Assembly: GCA_016929595.1 (NCBI GenBank)
Contig: JAFGIN010000179.1
Coordinates: 1 to 64,000 of the forward strand
Length of the DNA stretch: 64,000 nt
Direction: 5' to 3'
From: Chitinispirillaceae bacterium
GTDB lineage: Bacteria; Fibrobacterota; Chitinivibrionia; Chitinivibrionales; Chitinispirillaceae
The notes beneath the pieces are model-generated. The model saw nothing but the letters and a program-made list of their open reading frames with translations, did no database searches and was not told where the DNA came from. The stretch's first letter is position 1; each line of letters starts with the position of its first letter. The position numbers were made by a program, and so were the translations under genes. Positions 27,927-37,972 of this stretch are shown piece after piece.

Positions 27927-29480
27927 TCAAGCATCAATATCTTTTGATTCTTTTGATGATGTATCCTGTAAAACGAGTCCCGTCGTCGTGGATAAAACAT
28001 ATTCATCCTGATCCAGCTCTTCATCTTCGACGACCTGAAGGTCGCAATGAAAATCACGCTCCATATTTCTTTTCATCAGACCATCATCTTTAAAAAGAAA
28101 TGCTGCAACAGCCGGATGTACTGCGAGGATAAGATCTTTTTCATTCACTTTTAACCGTTTGAAATCTCTCTCAATTCTCCCGGTTACTGTTTCTGCTGAA
28201 AAAACCCAGCCAAGTCCCTGACATGCATGGCAAACATCAGTAAAAAACTCCTGAAGTTCCGGTCTGACTCGTTTTCTGGTTATTTCCATCAAACAAAATT
28301 TTGATAATCCTGTGTATGCTGTCGCGGTTGGATCATTATCCAATGCCTTGCGCATCTCATTTTCAATTTTTTTCCTGTTTTCGGGGCTACGCATATCGAT
28401 AAAATCAACGACAATCAAGCCGCCGATATCACGCAGTCGTAACTGGCGGCAGATTTCAGAAACGGCATCAAGATTTGTTCTGAAAATTGTATCCTCAAGA
28501 TTTGTCTTTCCGATATTACGGCCAGTGTTTACATCAATCGCAACAAGCGCTTCAGTTCTGTCGATAAGAATGTACCCACCGCTTTTTAGCCAGACTTTTC
28601 TTTTCAGCAACCTTTCGAGATCTTTTTCGATATCAAACCTATCAAAAAGCGATTCGTTTTCCTTATAGTGGATCACCCGCTGGCAAAGATCCGGAGACAA
28701 CGATCGCAAATACCCCAGAATCTCCCTGTAATCATTCTCCTCATCGACATACACCTGAGTCACATCATCAGAAAAAATATCCCTTATCACTCTGGTGGTA
28801 ATCCCCAGTTCCTGGTGCACCAGTTTGGGACCACTTCCGCTCAAAGCGACACTTTGCGCTTTTTTCCACTCATCAAGCAGCAGATGAATCTCCTTAATAA
28901 ACTCTGTTTCGGAAACCTGCAACCCGATAGTCCTCACAATAAAACCGACACCTTTTGGTTTTATCTGCGCAATAATATCCTTTAGTTTCTCCCTCTTCTT
29001 AAAATCGTGTGTTTTCTTTGAAACACCGATAAAATCGGTATCTGGAACAAGCACCAGAAATCGTCCGGCCAGACTGATCTGAGTCGTGATTTTCGCCCCT
29101 TTAGAGCTAATAGGTTCTTTAGCAACCTGTACCAGGATCTCCTGACCTGCACTGAGCACTTTTTCGATTGGAATCCGGGCTATCCTCTTTCTGTTTGATG
29201 AGGTCGGAGAGGAAAACCTGTCGTTAGACATGTCCCGCTCATCCAGGAGCAGTGATGGATCGACATCTGTAGCATGAAGAAATGCGCATTTCTCAAGCCC
29301 TATGTCTATAAACGCAGCCTGGATCCCGGGAAGAATGGATTTCACTTTCCCACGATAGATATTCCCAACCAGACGATACTCATCCGGCCGCTCAACAACT
29401 AATTCAACAATTTTCTTATTCTCTAGTAATGCCGCTCTTTTTAGCGTACGCGTTGCATTGAAAAGAATTTTTTTTTCCAT
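27927..29480 (-). CDS. rng: Ribonuclease E/G family (RNase G)
   Basis: A 517-residue endoribonuclease. An S1-like RNA-binding domain (NIYRGKVKSILPGIQAAFID) at about residues 38-130 is followed by the DNase I-like catalytic domain with metal-binding aspartates in AIDVNTGRN and VVDFIDM. A CHAC Zn-link motif lies near residue 410. There is no long degradosome scaffold tail, so RNase G is the better name than RNase E. In family members it processes 16S rRNA 5' ends and degrades mRNA. It stands upstream of rplU-rpmA, a common gene order, and starts seven bases after the SprA stop. Confidence 0.93.
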   Translation of the reverse strand: MEKKILFNATRTLKRAALLENKKIVELVVERPDEYRLVGNIYRGKVKSILPGIQAAFIDIGLEKCAFLHATDVDPSLLLDERDMSNDRFSSPTSSNRKRIARIPIEKVLSAGQEILVQVAKEPISSKGAKITTQISLAGRFLVLVPDTDFIGVSKKTHDFKKREKLKDIIAQIKPKGVGFIVRTIGLQVSETEFIKEIHLLLDEWKKAQSVALSGSGPKLVHQELGITTRVIRDIFSDDVTQVYVDEENDYREILGYLRSLSPDLCQRVIHYKENESLFDRFDIEKDLERLLKRKVWLKSGGYILIDRTEALVAIDVNTGRNIGKTNLEDTIFRTNLDAVSEICRQLRLRDIGGLIVVDFIDMRSPENRKKIENEMRKALDNDPTATAYTGLSKFCLMEITRKRVRPELQEFFTDVCHACQGLGWVFSAETVTGRIERDFKRLKVNEKDLILAVHPAVAAFLFKDDGLMKRNMERDFHCDLQVVEDEELDQDEYVLSTTTGLVLQDTSSKESKDIDA

Positions 29481-29487
29481 AGAATTC

Positions 29488-32400
29488 TCAAAATTTTAAA
29501 TTTAGAATAACTGCAAATTTATTCGTAGTTCTTGTCTCTGTATCCGCCAACATCTTCTGCTTTCCAAATTCATAATACATTTCGCCGTTTAGGTTGTCGG
29601 TAAAAATATAGGTAACTTTTGGCGACAGAGAAAAGCTACGATGATGTTCGGTCTTTTCGGGTTCTTTAGCACCCTCTTTCTTGTATGCCAGATTTCTGCT
29701 TACATTACCTTTGATTCCAACGGTTGTTTTACCACTGACTGGAATTGTCCATAAAAATAGTTTAAGTTCAGACAATCTGCTGTTCTTTTGTATCTCATAA
29801 TTGATAGAAAATGTATGATCCAGTTTTTCATCAGTAGTTTCGGAGGTAATTGAAGTATCGGTGCTCCCCAGCCTCTGACATTCATTTGATTTATCACACG
29901 AATAATTTATAGAAACCGGAGCCTTCGCTAATTCTCCACTTATAGAAATCAGCGGATGCATCGTATGCCTTACAGCATCAGAATATTTCGGTACTGAAGA
30001 CCAGGTTCTGCTCTTTTCAAAATTATATGACGTATTACATCGCATCGAGCTGAAATACTGCTTTATCAGCTTAATTTTTATCAAAGCAGGAGTATTCGCA
30101 CCGATCTGTATTCTTGGCAACGTCTGGCTCTTATCATAATAACTTGTATCTTTAGCCTGCAGAGATTTGCGGTCATTCCACTCAATTGTTATAGGAGAAA
30201 TCGACAACTCAAATGGTGCTCTGAAATTCAAACCGGTTGAAATGGAATATCTACGATCTGCACTTCTGGTATCATTGCGGTAGAACTCTTCATCATCAAC
30301 ACCATACCTGTTTCTCATGCCACCAAGCGCGCCATCGTCATCCATGTTACCAGAGATGATATCACTGAAACTGCGCCCATTAAATCCAGTCTGATATTTA
30401 AAATATTCCCAGAAATGGATCTCTCTTTTCTGAAAATACTCCTCATTAAAATAATCATTCCTTAAATTCATGTCTGAGGAGTAGGTAAAACTGACAGTTC
30501 TAAGACCAACTTTGTCGTACCCCTTTTTAATATGCCCGAAAAAACGTCCTATCGTTTTAAGTTTTGTAGTATCGGAAATTTTTTCAAACAGCGACCCAAG
30601 CTGCAACGAGCTGTTGAAGGTAAACCTGGGACTGACAGTTGCATTTGCATATTGTTTCGTTTCATTAAGCCGTGTAATCATTGTCGATGCAAACGAGGAC
30701 GAATAGCTTGCATCAGTCGTAAGCCATGACACCAGCTCAGGCTTAAGATTTATCGATATCTGCTGATTTCTGCTTTTTTCTCCGTGCAGAACAGTCTGTT
30801 CTTTCCACTCACTATCCCCTTTGAATGCCATTTTAACTTTATCCCACGAATCAGTAGTCGAATCGATACGCGAATCAAGGTCTCTGTTAATCGAAAGACT
30901 GTAATCAATTGACAGCAGTGGTGATATGGGAGAATAATTCAGATTTACTCCATGATTCAAATCGTAACGATATGTTGTCCTGTGGACATTTTTCTCTGTC
31001 TCGTTATACATTGATTTACCATAATTCAGATCTGCAAGATTGAACTTGAACGTTGATGGCAAAAGTGCCAACTCATAACGTTTGAACTTTTCAGCCCATT
31101 TTTTTTCGGTTTTTTCAAATGGACGCCATGTGGGGTTGTCCCGCGGCGTAAGATCATACTGAAGTTTTGCGGTGTAGTCATTGGATTCATCCCGTATATT
31201 ATAAATCTGAGCTTTATCTGGTGATGGTCCCATGTTTGTCGAAGAAACACTTTTCGAATAGGTAAAATTAGTCGTAATTCTATCGGCTGTAATATTTACA
31301 AGCGGGTTTTCCGACTGCGCACTCTTTCCGTAATTTGTATACACTGTCCCCCTGAACGATTTTCTTCCATACCATTCAGACTCACTTACATCATCAACCT
31401 CATCAGGCTCCTCATCATCCCTTGACAATTCATCCGATATCATTCTTGCCGCATCAGCCACCATTTCATAAACGCCGTCATTTTCGAGCCGCATATCTGA
31501 ATTCTTTTTTAATTCCGGCCTATCAATGCTACTTGACACGCTTCCACCAACAGGAATTGATACTCCCAGATCACGGGGGAGAAACCTGTCAAGACTCATA
31601 CTGCCGGAAACAGACCCATCGAATTTTGAATCACGCGCGCTGTAGCCAGATTCATTCATCATTCTGAAATCTCCACCGGTATAACTTACACGCGCATCAA
31701 TATTGAGAAAATCAGCCCATTTTGTTTTCAGCGATGCTCTTGCTGCCCACCCTTTCAACGTATGAATACCATCGACTTTCATCTCATTAACCCAGATTGT
31801 ACCAGACACCGTATCATTCGAGTTGTTCCTGACCCCAAGCGCCATCCAGGTAATTTTGGTCAAAGATGGCTCGATGCCTGCACGATTTGAATACACACGA
31901 TAATGACCAGCTGAAGTCTCAATCGTACCTCCCGGATGAGCAATCTGGTGCTTGCCTTTGAGCTTTGTGAGTTCCAGAAGATCTATTTTTGCAAGAGTCC
32001 ATCCAGACCTTAGTGTGTCGTTGTACTCATAATAGGTAGAATCGTTATTTCCAAACCGGAATAGAAACTCTACTTGACCATTGAACATGACCCTGCCAGG
32101 ATCTTTTATTCGTGTGTTGAACTCCTTGTCACCATAAAAAGCGAGTGTCATCCGTTCATACTGTGAGATATCCATAGGCTGGAAAGGTATCAGTTTCCTG
32201 ACCAATGCGGTATCCTTAGACTTAACACCAGAGAAATCTATTTTCAACGCCGTCTCCAGCTCGTTATCATCGGTGCCGGAATATTTCTCATGATGTATAT
32301 AAGGAACTTCACTTGTCACTCTGTAGTAATCATCTTCGTGGTTATTGAGTGATGATGCTTCGGCCAGAGTTGTCGAATTTGAGTCTGACTGAGCCAGCCA

Positions 32401-35400
32401 GTAATTGCCTGTAAACTGGAGATCGGAAAGCATCAATTCGCTCTCTTTATTAAAAGCAGTATCAAAATCGGTCCAGATCAGCCGCACCATCGAAATCCTG
32501 GTCCAGGACGGGTTATTTATTGCGTGACGAATCGAAGAGGTATCGTGAATCGGAATTCTATATTTTCTCCATGCTTCCCTTCCAAAATCATCTTCTCTAT
32601 GCACCCGGGCAGTGGAATCTTCATACTGTGAAGCGCTGTCAAGATCGATGACAAATTCGTAATAACTCTCCTGTATGCTGGTCTGGACAGTTCCATCATA
32701 TCCGAGATCCTCATTTGCATATCGGTCGTCCCACTGCAGTCGACTTGCCCTGTTTCGCATGGTTAGCTCGTTCTCATACTTTTGTCCATCTTTAGTGTTT
32801 CGGGCATTATCTTTTGAAGGGTCATTTTTAAATACACCTAACGTGTCATTTCCATAGAATAATTTATCCCACCCATTCTGTGCAGCGTTGGGAATCATAT
32901 AAAATTCATCTTCATCCCACGTCCGGTCAAGTCCACGATCAAGTTCCTTAGTTCCTGTTCCTGCCAGTGTCGTATCTTCCTTGTCACCATCGCCGTTAGG
33001 GGGACCGCCGTTGTGAGAAATATCTTCTCTCATGACACCCATTTGTATGATAAGTTTTCTACCTTTGCTATTAGACTTATTCATGCAGAATTCGAAATAT
33101 TTATCTCTGCTTCGATCGATGGAACTCTGTGAAATAGGCATCATTATCCCTGCCCAGGAATTCTTGAACCTGTGTTTTAAACCGGGAACGTCCGGAAATG
33201 GTGAACAGTGAAGCCTGAGAATCGGATCGTAATCCAGCTCATTAGCCTGCGGTTTTGTTGTATTGCGTTTCCACACTTTCTGAGCTATTGGCTTTTGCTC
33301 CAGGGACCTGGGTTGAAACCAGTACCAGTCCCACGCCGGAGGATACTTCAATAGAGAATCTGCTACCCGAAGAGTATCCCAGAGCTGTGAACCGTTTCCT
33401 TTCAGTATAAGATACTGGGGAGGACTTGCTTTTGACCATGAATCATGATGAGTGCCAAGGGGGTATGTTTTCCTGCTATCCTCAAAATCATCAAGATAAG
33501 CTTCACCACTGGTATTGGGATTGGTAACACTCTTTGCAGCCTCAAATTCAACCACAACTGACGAGGGCTGTTCTGTTTTTATCAGTGGCAGCTTATCAAT
33601 AAGATTGGTCATCCATTCCGGTTCGAAGTCAGCTTTCAAATTTAAATCGATTAATAATTTGCTGTACGGTTCCTGCTCAAGACGGGGGATATCATTGGTA
33701 CCTGCATTCTGAAAGAGCAATGATGCACCAACAAATGAATTCTCGCTGAGAAATGGTAACGCCATCTCTCCACGTACTCCAAAAAATGCTTTACTTTCAG
33801 GAACGAACATGGCTTCCTGCTGAAATGTTACATCAACATTGTCCGCAGCCAGCGCTCTTGGAGATACCAGCTCAACAGTACCAGTTTCATAATCGATAAT
33901 ATAATCACGGTTACGTTCCAGCACCTCACCACCACTGGTCTTTACCAGCTCAGTTTCCGGCATCACCTGCCAGCCAAGGTTAAGCGAGGTTATTTTCGTA
34001 CTTCCTGAAGTTTTGAATTTATATATCGGTTTGTGATCATACCACTGGGTACTTTCATGACTAAAGCGATAAATTACCGAATCACGGAATTCTGCTCCAA
34101 GATTTGGGTTGTTAAATGGTTCATTACAGGTCGGACAGGTGTCATAAGGAGGTATAATGATATATTCGTGGTTTCTATCGTAAATTTCATCATAATCGGT
34201 AAGCGGTTTCCCATCATTGTTTGTCAATCCAATCAAAGCGGAAATCAGTTGTTCCTCACCATTTAAATCTTTACAATACATCGTGCTGTCACCATTGTCC
34301 GGCTGTCGCCAGGTGCTCAGCTCAAAGGTTGCAAGCATGTTTGTATCCAGATGGTACACATTGCGCCACATCAGATAAAAACGCTCAGGGTCATCACTTG
34401 CACTGTTTATAGGTGTTCTTGGTCTCAATGTCCAGACGTTCAATGTGGAGTCACCCTTTTCACCTTTTTTTATCTTCCCATTGCCAGCACGAAGATAGAT
34501 TCCCACAAGATCGTTACTATTAATTGTTGTATCAAATCGAATATACCCCTGATCCTCAAAAAGCTCGTAATGCCTGTCGGGTATTAACTTGTAAAAGTAA
34601 TACATCTGATTATCCGAAGCCTTTGCGTATTGAAGTGAATCCTGAAGCTGATCGGTCTGATATACCTCTTTTTTGATATACACTTCAAGTGTATCCACAT
34701 AAGGTGGTACCACATAGGCAGGATTTGTCTTTTTATACCGGCTGTTTTTATTGTAAAGATTGCGATAAAGTGTATCGAGGAAAAAGAATACATCTCTTCT
34801 GTATTCAGATGACAACATACTACCTGCATTGCCGCCATTTTTCAAAGACATGTTGAGCTTCTGCGCCTCACCTTTTTCCTGACTGGCGATTGTGGTAAGT
34901 GTAAGCGGCCCCAGTTTGGATTTTATCTTTATCCCAAATAATCCATCCTTGCCCCCCGAATACCCGCTCAATTCTGTTCCTGGCATGTTGAAATTTGTCC
35001 ATCCGGCAATTACTTCCTGAATGACCTCATCTTCCATTTCACCCGGGGTTGATTCTTTATATTCGATCTTGAAATTCTTAAAATTATTCTCACTGACAAA
35101 TTCCGCATCTGCCACCCGGATACCTACATTTATCAATTTACCGACAGAGCCATGAATTCCGAACTGGTATTGCATATTAAAACCGAAATCTTTAGTAGAA
35201 CTCTGATTGTCGCGGCTTTCGTTTCCTTCCTTGATTGTCGAATGATCAAACCCCATCGTTATCGTCAGATTACCATCAATGACAAGACGCGGCGGCTCAT
35301 TTCCGAGTATACGCTGTGCCCAGGAGGGGTACTGCACCGGAAGCTCCCACTCCATTTTCAAGCTTCGCTGTTGTTTTTTCTGATCGGCTTCTCTTTTTGC

Positions 35401-35760
35401 ATTAGCAACCTCTTTATGCCACGAATTTTTCAGGACAAAGTTTTTACGTGACGAAAGGTACTCACTCAACTCTGAAAAATGGTACTCCCACATGGTAAAG
35501 CCCAGGCTGTCTACGCGGCGAAAAGTTATCTGCCTTTTTTCAAAATCAATATCTTCCTGACTGAAAAAAAGATTGGACTTTATCGACAGAATCGCTGGTT
35601 TCGCCGCGTTCAAAGGCGATACCGCCTCAGGCTCTTCATCAAGCGGATGAAAGCCCTCCAGACGCTGCGCCTCAAACTGTATCCCAACTGCAGCAGCACA
35701 GACAGACACGTACCACAACAGCAGTACTACCGGGATCATTAAACACTTCCGGTAACTCAT
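29488..35760 (-). CDS. sprA: Type IX secretion outer-membrane translocon SprA
   Basis: About 2090 residues, the giant 36-strand barrel through which T9SS cargo crosses the outer membrane. After a signal peptide (CLMIPVVLLLWYVSVCAAA) come recurring SprA-type blocks; examples are VVEFEAAKSVTNPNTSGEAY, ELDYDPILRL and TISGTIWVNEMKV-like segments (here SGTIWVNEMKVDG). The final strand reads FAVILNLKF. Length matches known SprA/Sov proteins. ATG at 35760 is preferred over a TTG at 35814, which would run back into the neighbouring gene. No other T9SS core gene (porV, gldL, gldM, gldN) is visible nearby, apart from the FGE-fold gene upstream. Confidence 0.92.
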   Translation of the reverse strand: MSYRKCLMIPVVLLLWYVSVCAAAVGIQFEAQRLEGFHPLDEEPEAVSPLNAAKPAILSIKSNLFFSQEDIDFEKRQITFRRVDSLGFTMWEYHFSELSEYLSSRKNFVLKNSWHKEVANAKREADQKKQQRSLKMEWELPVQYPSWAQRILGNEPPRLVIDGNLTITMGFDHSTIKEGNESRDNQSSTKDFGFNMQYQFGIHGSVGKLINVGIRVADAEFVSENNFKNFKIEYKESTPGEMEDEVIQEVIAGWTNFNMPGTELSGYSGGKDGLFGIKIKSKLGPLTLTTIASQEKGEAQKLNMSLKNGGNAGSMLSSEYRRDVFFFLDTLYRNLYNKNSRYKKTNPAYVVPPYVDTLEVYIKKEVYQTDQLQDSLQYAKASDNQMYYFYKLIPDRHYELFEDQGYIRFDTTINSNDLVGIYLRAGNGKIKKGEKGDSTLNVWTLRPRTPINSASDDPERFYLMWRNVYHLDTNMLATFELSTWRQPDNGDSTMYCKDLNGEEQLISALIGLTNNDGKPLTDYDEIYDRNHEYIIIPPYDTCPTCNEPFNNPNLGAEFRDSVIYRFSHESTQWYDHKPIYKFKTSGSTKITSLNLGWQVMPETELVKTSGGEVLERNRDYIIDYETGTVELVSPRALAADNVDVTFQQEAMFVPESKAFFGVRGEMALPFLSENSFVGASLLFQNAGTNDIPRLEQEPYSKLLIDLNLKADFEPEWMTNLIDKLPLIKTEQPSSVVVEFEAAKSVTNPNTSGEAYLDDFEDSRKTYPLGTHHDSWSKASPPQYLILKGNGSQLWDTLRVADSLLKYPPAWDWYWFQPRSLEQKPIAQKVWKRNTTKPQANELDYDPILRLHCSPFPDVPGLKHRFKNSWAGIMMPISQSSIDRSRDKYFEFCMNKSNSKGRKLIIQMGVMREDISHNGGPPNGDGDKEDTTLAGTGTKELDRGLDRTWDEDEFYMIPNAAQNGWDKLFYGNDTLGVFKNDPSKDNARNTKDGQKYENELTMRNRASRLQWDDRYANEDLGYDGTVQTSIQESYYEFVIDLDSASQYEDSTARVHREDDFGREAWRKYRIPIHDTSSIRHAINNPSWTRISMVRLIWTDFDTAFNKESELMLSDLQFTGNYWLAQSDSNSTTLAEASSLNNHEDDYYRVTSEVPYIHHEKYSGTDDNELETALKIDFSGVKSKDTALVRKLIPFQPMDISQYERMTLAFYGDKEFNTRIKDPGRVMFNGQVEFLFRFGNNDSTYYEYNDTLRSGWTLAKIDLLELTKLKGKHQIAHPGGTIETSAGHYRVYSNRAGIEPSLTKITWMALGVRNNSNDTVSGTIWVNEMKVDGIHTLKGWAARASLKTKWADFLNIDARVSYTGGDFRMMNESGYSARDSKFDGSVSGSMSLDRFLPRDLGVSIPVGGSVSSSIDRPELKKNSDMRLENDGVYEMVADAARMISDELSRDDEEPDEVDDVSESEWYGRKSFRGTVYTNYGKSAQSENPLVNITADRITTNFTYSKSVSSTNMGPSPDKAQIYNIRDESNDYTAKLQYDLTPRDNPTWRPFEKTEKKWAEKFKRYELALLPSTFKFNLADLNYGKSMYNETEKNVHRTTYRYDLNHGVNLNYSPISPLLSIDYSLSINRDLDSRIDSTTDSWDKVKMAFKGDSEWKEQTVLHGEKSRNQQISINLKPELVSWLTTDASYSSSFASTMITRLNETKQYANATVSPRFTFNSSLQLGSLFEKISDTTKLKTIGRFFGHIKKGYDKVGLRTVSFTYSSDMNLRNDYFNEEYFQKREIHFWEYFKYQTGFNGRSFSDIISGNMDDDGALGGMRNRYGVDDEEFYRNDTRSADRRYSISTGLNFRAPFELSISPITIEWNDRKSLQAKDTSYYDKSQTLPRIQIGANTPALIKIKLIKQYFSSMRCNTSYNFEKSRTWSSVPKYSDAVRHTMHPLISISGELAKAPVSINYSCDKSNECQRLGSTDTSITSETTDEKLDHTFSINYEIQKNSRLSELKLFLWTIPVSGKTTVGIKGNVSRNLAYKKEGAKEPEKTEHHRSFSLSPKVTYIFTDNLNGEMYYEFGKQKMLADTETRTTNKFAVILNLKF

Positions 35761-35771
35761 TCCTGCAGCCA

Positions 35772-37001
35772 CTATTTTTTCCGCCTCTGCGTTTGAGTTT
35801 CTACACTCTGACAACAGCGGAAACCGACTGGATTATGCCGGTTTTGAGAGTAATAACTGTACCGCCGTTCCCGACAGGAGCTTTTTATTCCACTACTCCA
35901 GAAACCACCTGCCACATAATTAAAACGACCATTTTCAGTTGAACGGGTGTCTGTCCACTCCTGTAAATTACCAGACATATCATACACTCCGAAATAGCTG
36001 CGACATTCAGCCTTACCACCCGACTTGTGCACCACAGTATCAGCAGTAACACATGCCCTCTCTTCGTAGTTGTTTCCATAAGGATATGCCGAACTGAACG
36101 GACCGGAACAGGCCAGGAACCACTCATCTGCAGTACAAAGCCTCTTTCCAACCGAGAAACAGGAGTCTGCCGCCTGATAGAGTGAGACATACGCTGCAGG
36201 CCGCACCCCCTTTTTATTCGGCCATTCGTAAATATCAACACAATAGGACGCATCACCAATCAGTACATGTGCCATGCCTCTGGGACACACCGATGTTACT
36301 TCCTGTTCAATTTCGTAATACTCTTCCCGTATCGTCATCTCTCTCCCACACGTATCAACACCCATAAACTGCAATGTATTTGTAGAATTAATCTCAACTT
36401 CACGTCCGTCATACTCGAGCCAGTCATCAGTACCTTTATGTCTCCAGAAGATCTTACACGGCCTGTTTGAATAAAAATGGATTTTCTGTGAAAGGCGATG
36501 CAAACCACCCGATGGATCCGGATATATCCACAACTCAGAAGTATCTGTTTCACAGGGTGATTTCGGTCCGGATTTCAGAGTATCAGGTTTAATCGGTTCA
36601 CTCTTTGCCAATGTATCAACAAGAGTGTCCTGGCTGGCTGTTGACTGTGCACTTGAATCTACCTGTAACGGAAACGATACATCGGCAGAATCGACGTATT
36701 TCTTTTTGTGTTTTTTTTTCTTTTGAATAACAACCGTGTCCACAACAACAGGAATCGTATCTAAAGATTTTGTTGTGTCAGCAGAAAGGGAATCTACGCA
36801 TACGGTATCCTGAGAAGTTTCCATGGTATCAATATGCACCTTTACTGTATCTGCAATTTTCCACCTGTTTTGTCTCTTTACATATTGCGTATGACAGCTG
36901 CGTACTGCAATCAGCACCAGTACAATAACTGCAATGATGATCACAAAAGACCAGATCTTCGATTTTCGTTTTTTTTTATCGGTATTTAAGCGCTTCTGCA
37001 C
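35772..37001 (-). CDS. FGE/sulfatase-modifying-factor-fold membrane protein
   Basis: A 409-residue protein with a single N-terminal transmembrane helix (about residues 17-35, FVIIIAVIVLVLIAV), a Ser/Thr/Asp-rich linker, and an FGE-sulfatase-type C-terminal domain (about residues 240-405: GKRLCTADEWFLAC, GVYDMSGNLQEWTD, GFRCC). The usual catalytic cysteine pair of true formylglycine-generating enzymes does not appear in the right place (SSCRERRYSYYSQNRHNP), so a structural role is likelier, as in GldJ and GldK of the T9SS. It starts at GTG with AAAGG upstream and ends 11 bases before sprA. The T9SS link is inference from adjacency and fold. Confidence 0.75.
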   Translation of the reverse strand: MQKRLNTDKKKRKSKIWSFVIIIAVIVLVLIAVRSCHTQYVKRQNRWKIADTVKVHIDTMETSQDTVCVDSLSADTTKSLDTIPVVVDTVVIQKKKKHKKKYVDSADVSFPLQVDSSAQSTASQDTLVDTLAKSEPIKPDTLKSGPKSPCETDTSELWIYPDPSGGLHRLSQKIHFYSNRPCKIFWRHKGTDDWLEYDGREVEINSTNTLQFMGVDTCGREMTIREEYYEIEQEVTSVCPRGMAHVLIGDASYCVDIYEWPNKKGVRPAAYVSLYQAADSCFSVGKRLCTADEWFLACSGPFSSAYPYGNNYEERACVTADTVVHKSGGKAECRSYFGVYDMSGNLQEWTDTRSTENGRFNYVAGGFWSSGIKSSCRERRYSYYSQNRHNPVGFRCCQSVETQTQRRKK

Positions 37002-37056
37002 TGTAATAAGCCTTTAATTCACATTATTTAAAACGGTAATATCCCTTGTGCCTCGC

Positions 37057-37887
37057 TTACATTCCGATTTCAGAGAGGACTTTTAAAAAATCAGATGTTT
37101 CTGCAACATCATGAACCCTGAACAGTTTAACTCCTGCAGCATACGCAGCCGCAATACTTCCCAATGACCCTGGCAGCCTTTTTTCAACTTCCCGTCCTGT
37201 TATTTTTCCGATAAAAGATTTCCGTGACGTACCAACAAGAACCGGAAACCCTATCTTACAAAATGTATCTATTTCCCTCATTAAAGTGCAATTATGGTCA
37301 AATGTTTTTCCAAACCCTATTCCCGGATCCAGTATGATCCGATCTGTGCTGATACCTGCATCGAAACAGTTCCTGACTGCACCCCACAACTCAGTTATTA
37401 CTTCAGCCAGGACATTCTGATATCCAGGATTCTCCTGCATCGTTTGAGGTGTCCCCCTGCTGTGCATTAAGACGATTACAGCCTTATATTTTGCGACGAC
37501 ACTCAGTATTCGACTATCAAATCTTCCGGCACTGATATCATTTATCCAATCTGCACCACTCTCAAGAGCTGCCTCAGCTACTTTCGACCAAGTGGTATCC
37601 ACGCTTATTGGAATCGCAGATTCCTTTCTGATTGCTTTTATTACAGGTAATACCCTCTCAATCTCTTCATCGAATGTAACAGGTGAAGCCCCCGGCCTGC
37701 TTGATGCTCCCCCTATGTCCAAAATGGCAGCACCATCCCCGATAAGTTTCATTGCATGGGAAAAAGCAGCATCAACACTCGAATATCTTCCTCCATCATA
37801 AAAAGAATCTGGAGTACTATTCACTATTCCCATTATAGCGAATCTTTTATGCACGATTGCGGTTAGATTATTCATATATTGTAACAT
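37057..37887 (-). CDS. folP: Dihydropteroate synthase
   Basis: A 276-residue folate-biosynthesis enzyme joining p-aminobenzoate to the pterin pyrophosphate. Family motifs: MGIVNSTPDSFYDGGRY near the start, LDIGGASSRPGASPV, and GTSRKSFIGKITG. Normal length. ATGs at 37887 and 37875 are both possible. It follows ftsH, after an efficient hairpin terminator. Confidence 0.96.
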   Translation of the reverse strand: MLQYMNNLTAIVHKRFAIMGIVNSTPDSFYDGGRYSSVDAAFSHAMKLIGDGAAILDIGGASSRPGASPVTFDEEIERVLPVIKAIRKESAIPISVDTTWSKVAEAALESGADWINDISAGRFDSRILSVVAKYKAVIVLMHSRGTPQTMQENPGYQNVLAEVITELWGAVRNCFDAGISTDRIILDPGIGFGKTFDHNCTLMREIDTFCKIGFPVLVGTSRKSFIGKITGREVEKRLPGSLGSIAAAYAAGVKLFRVHDVAETSDFLKVLSEIGM

Positions 37888-37894
37888 TCCTGAT

Positions 37895-37930
37895 AAAAAC
37901 AGAAAGACTCCTGTTCAAAGAACAGGAGTC
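37895..37930 (-). terminator. Terminator after ftsH
   Basis: GACTCCTGTTC (37906-37916) and GAACAGGAGTC (37920-37930) form a perfect 11-bp stem with a three-base loop; on the minus strand it is followed by TTTCTGTTTTT. It lies between ftsH and folP, so folP needs either its own promoter or read-through. Confidence 0.87.
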
Positions 37931-37972
37931 CGAATCTCTTATTAAAAACGCTGCGTGATTTGACCCGAAACA

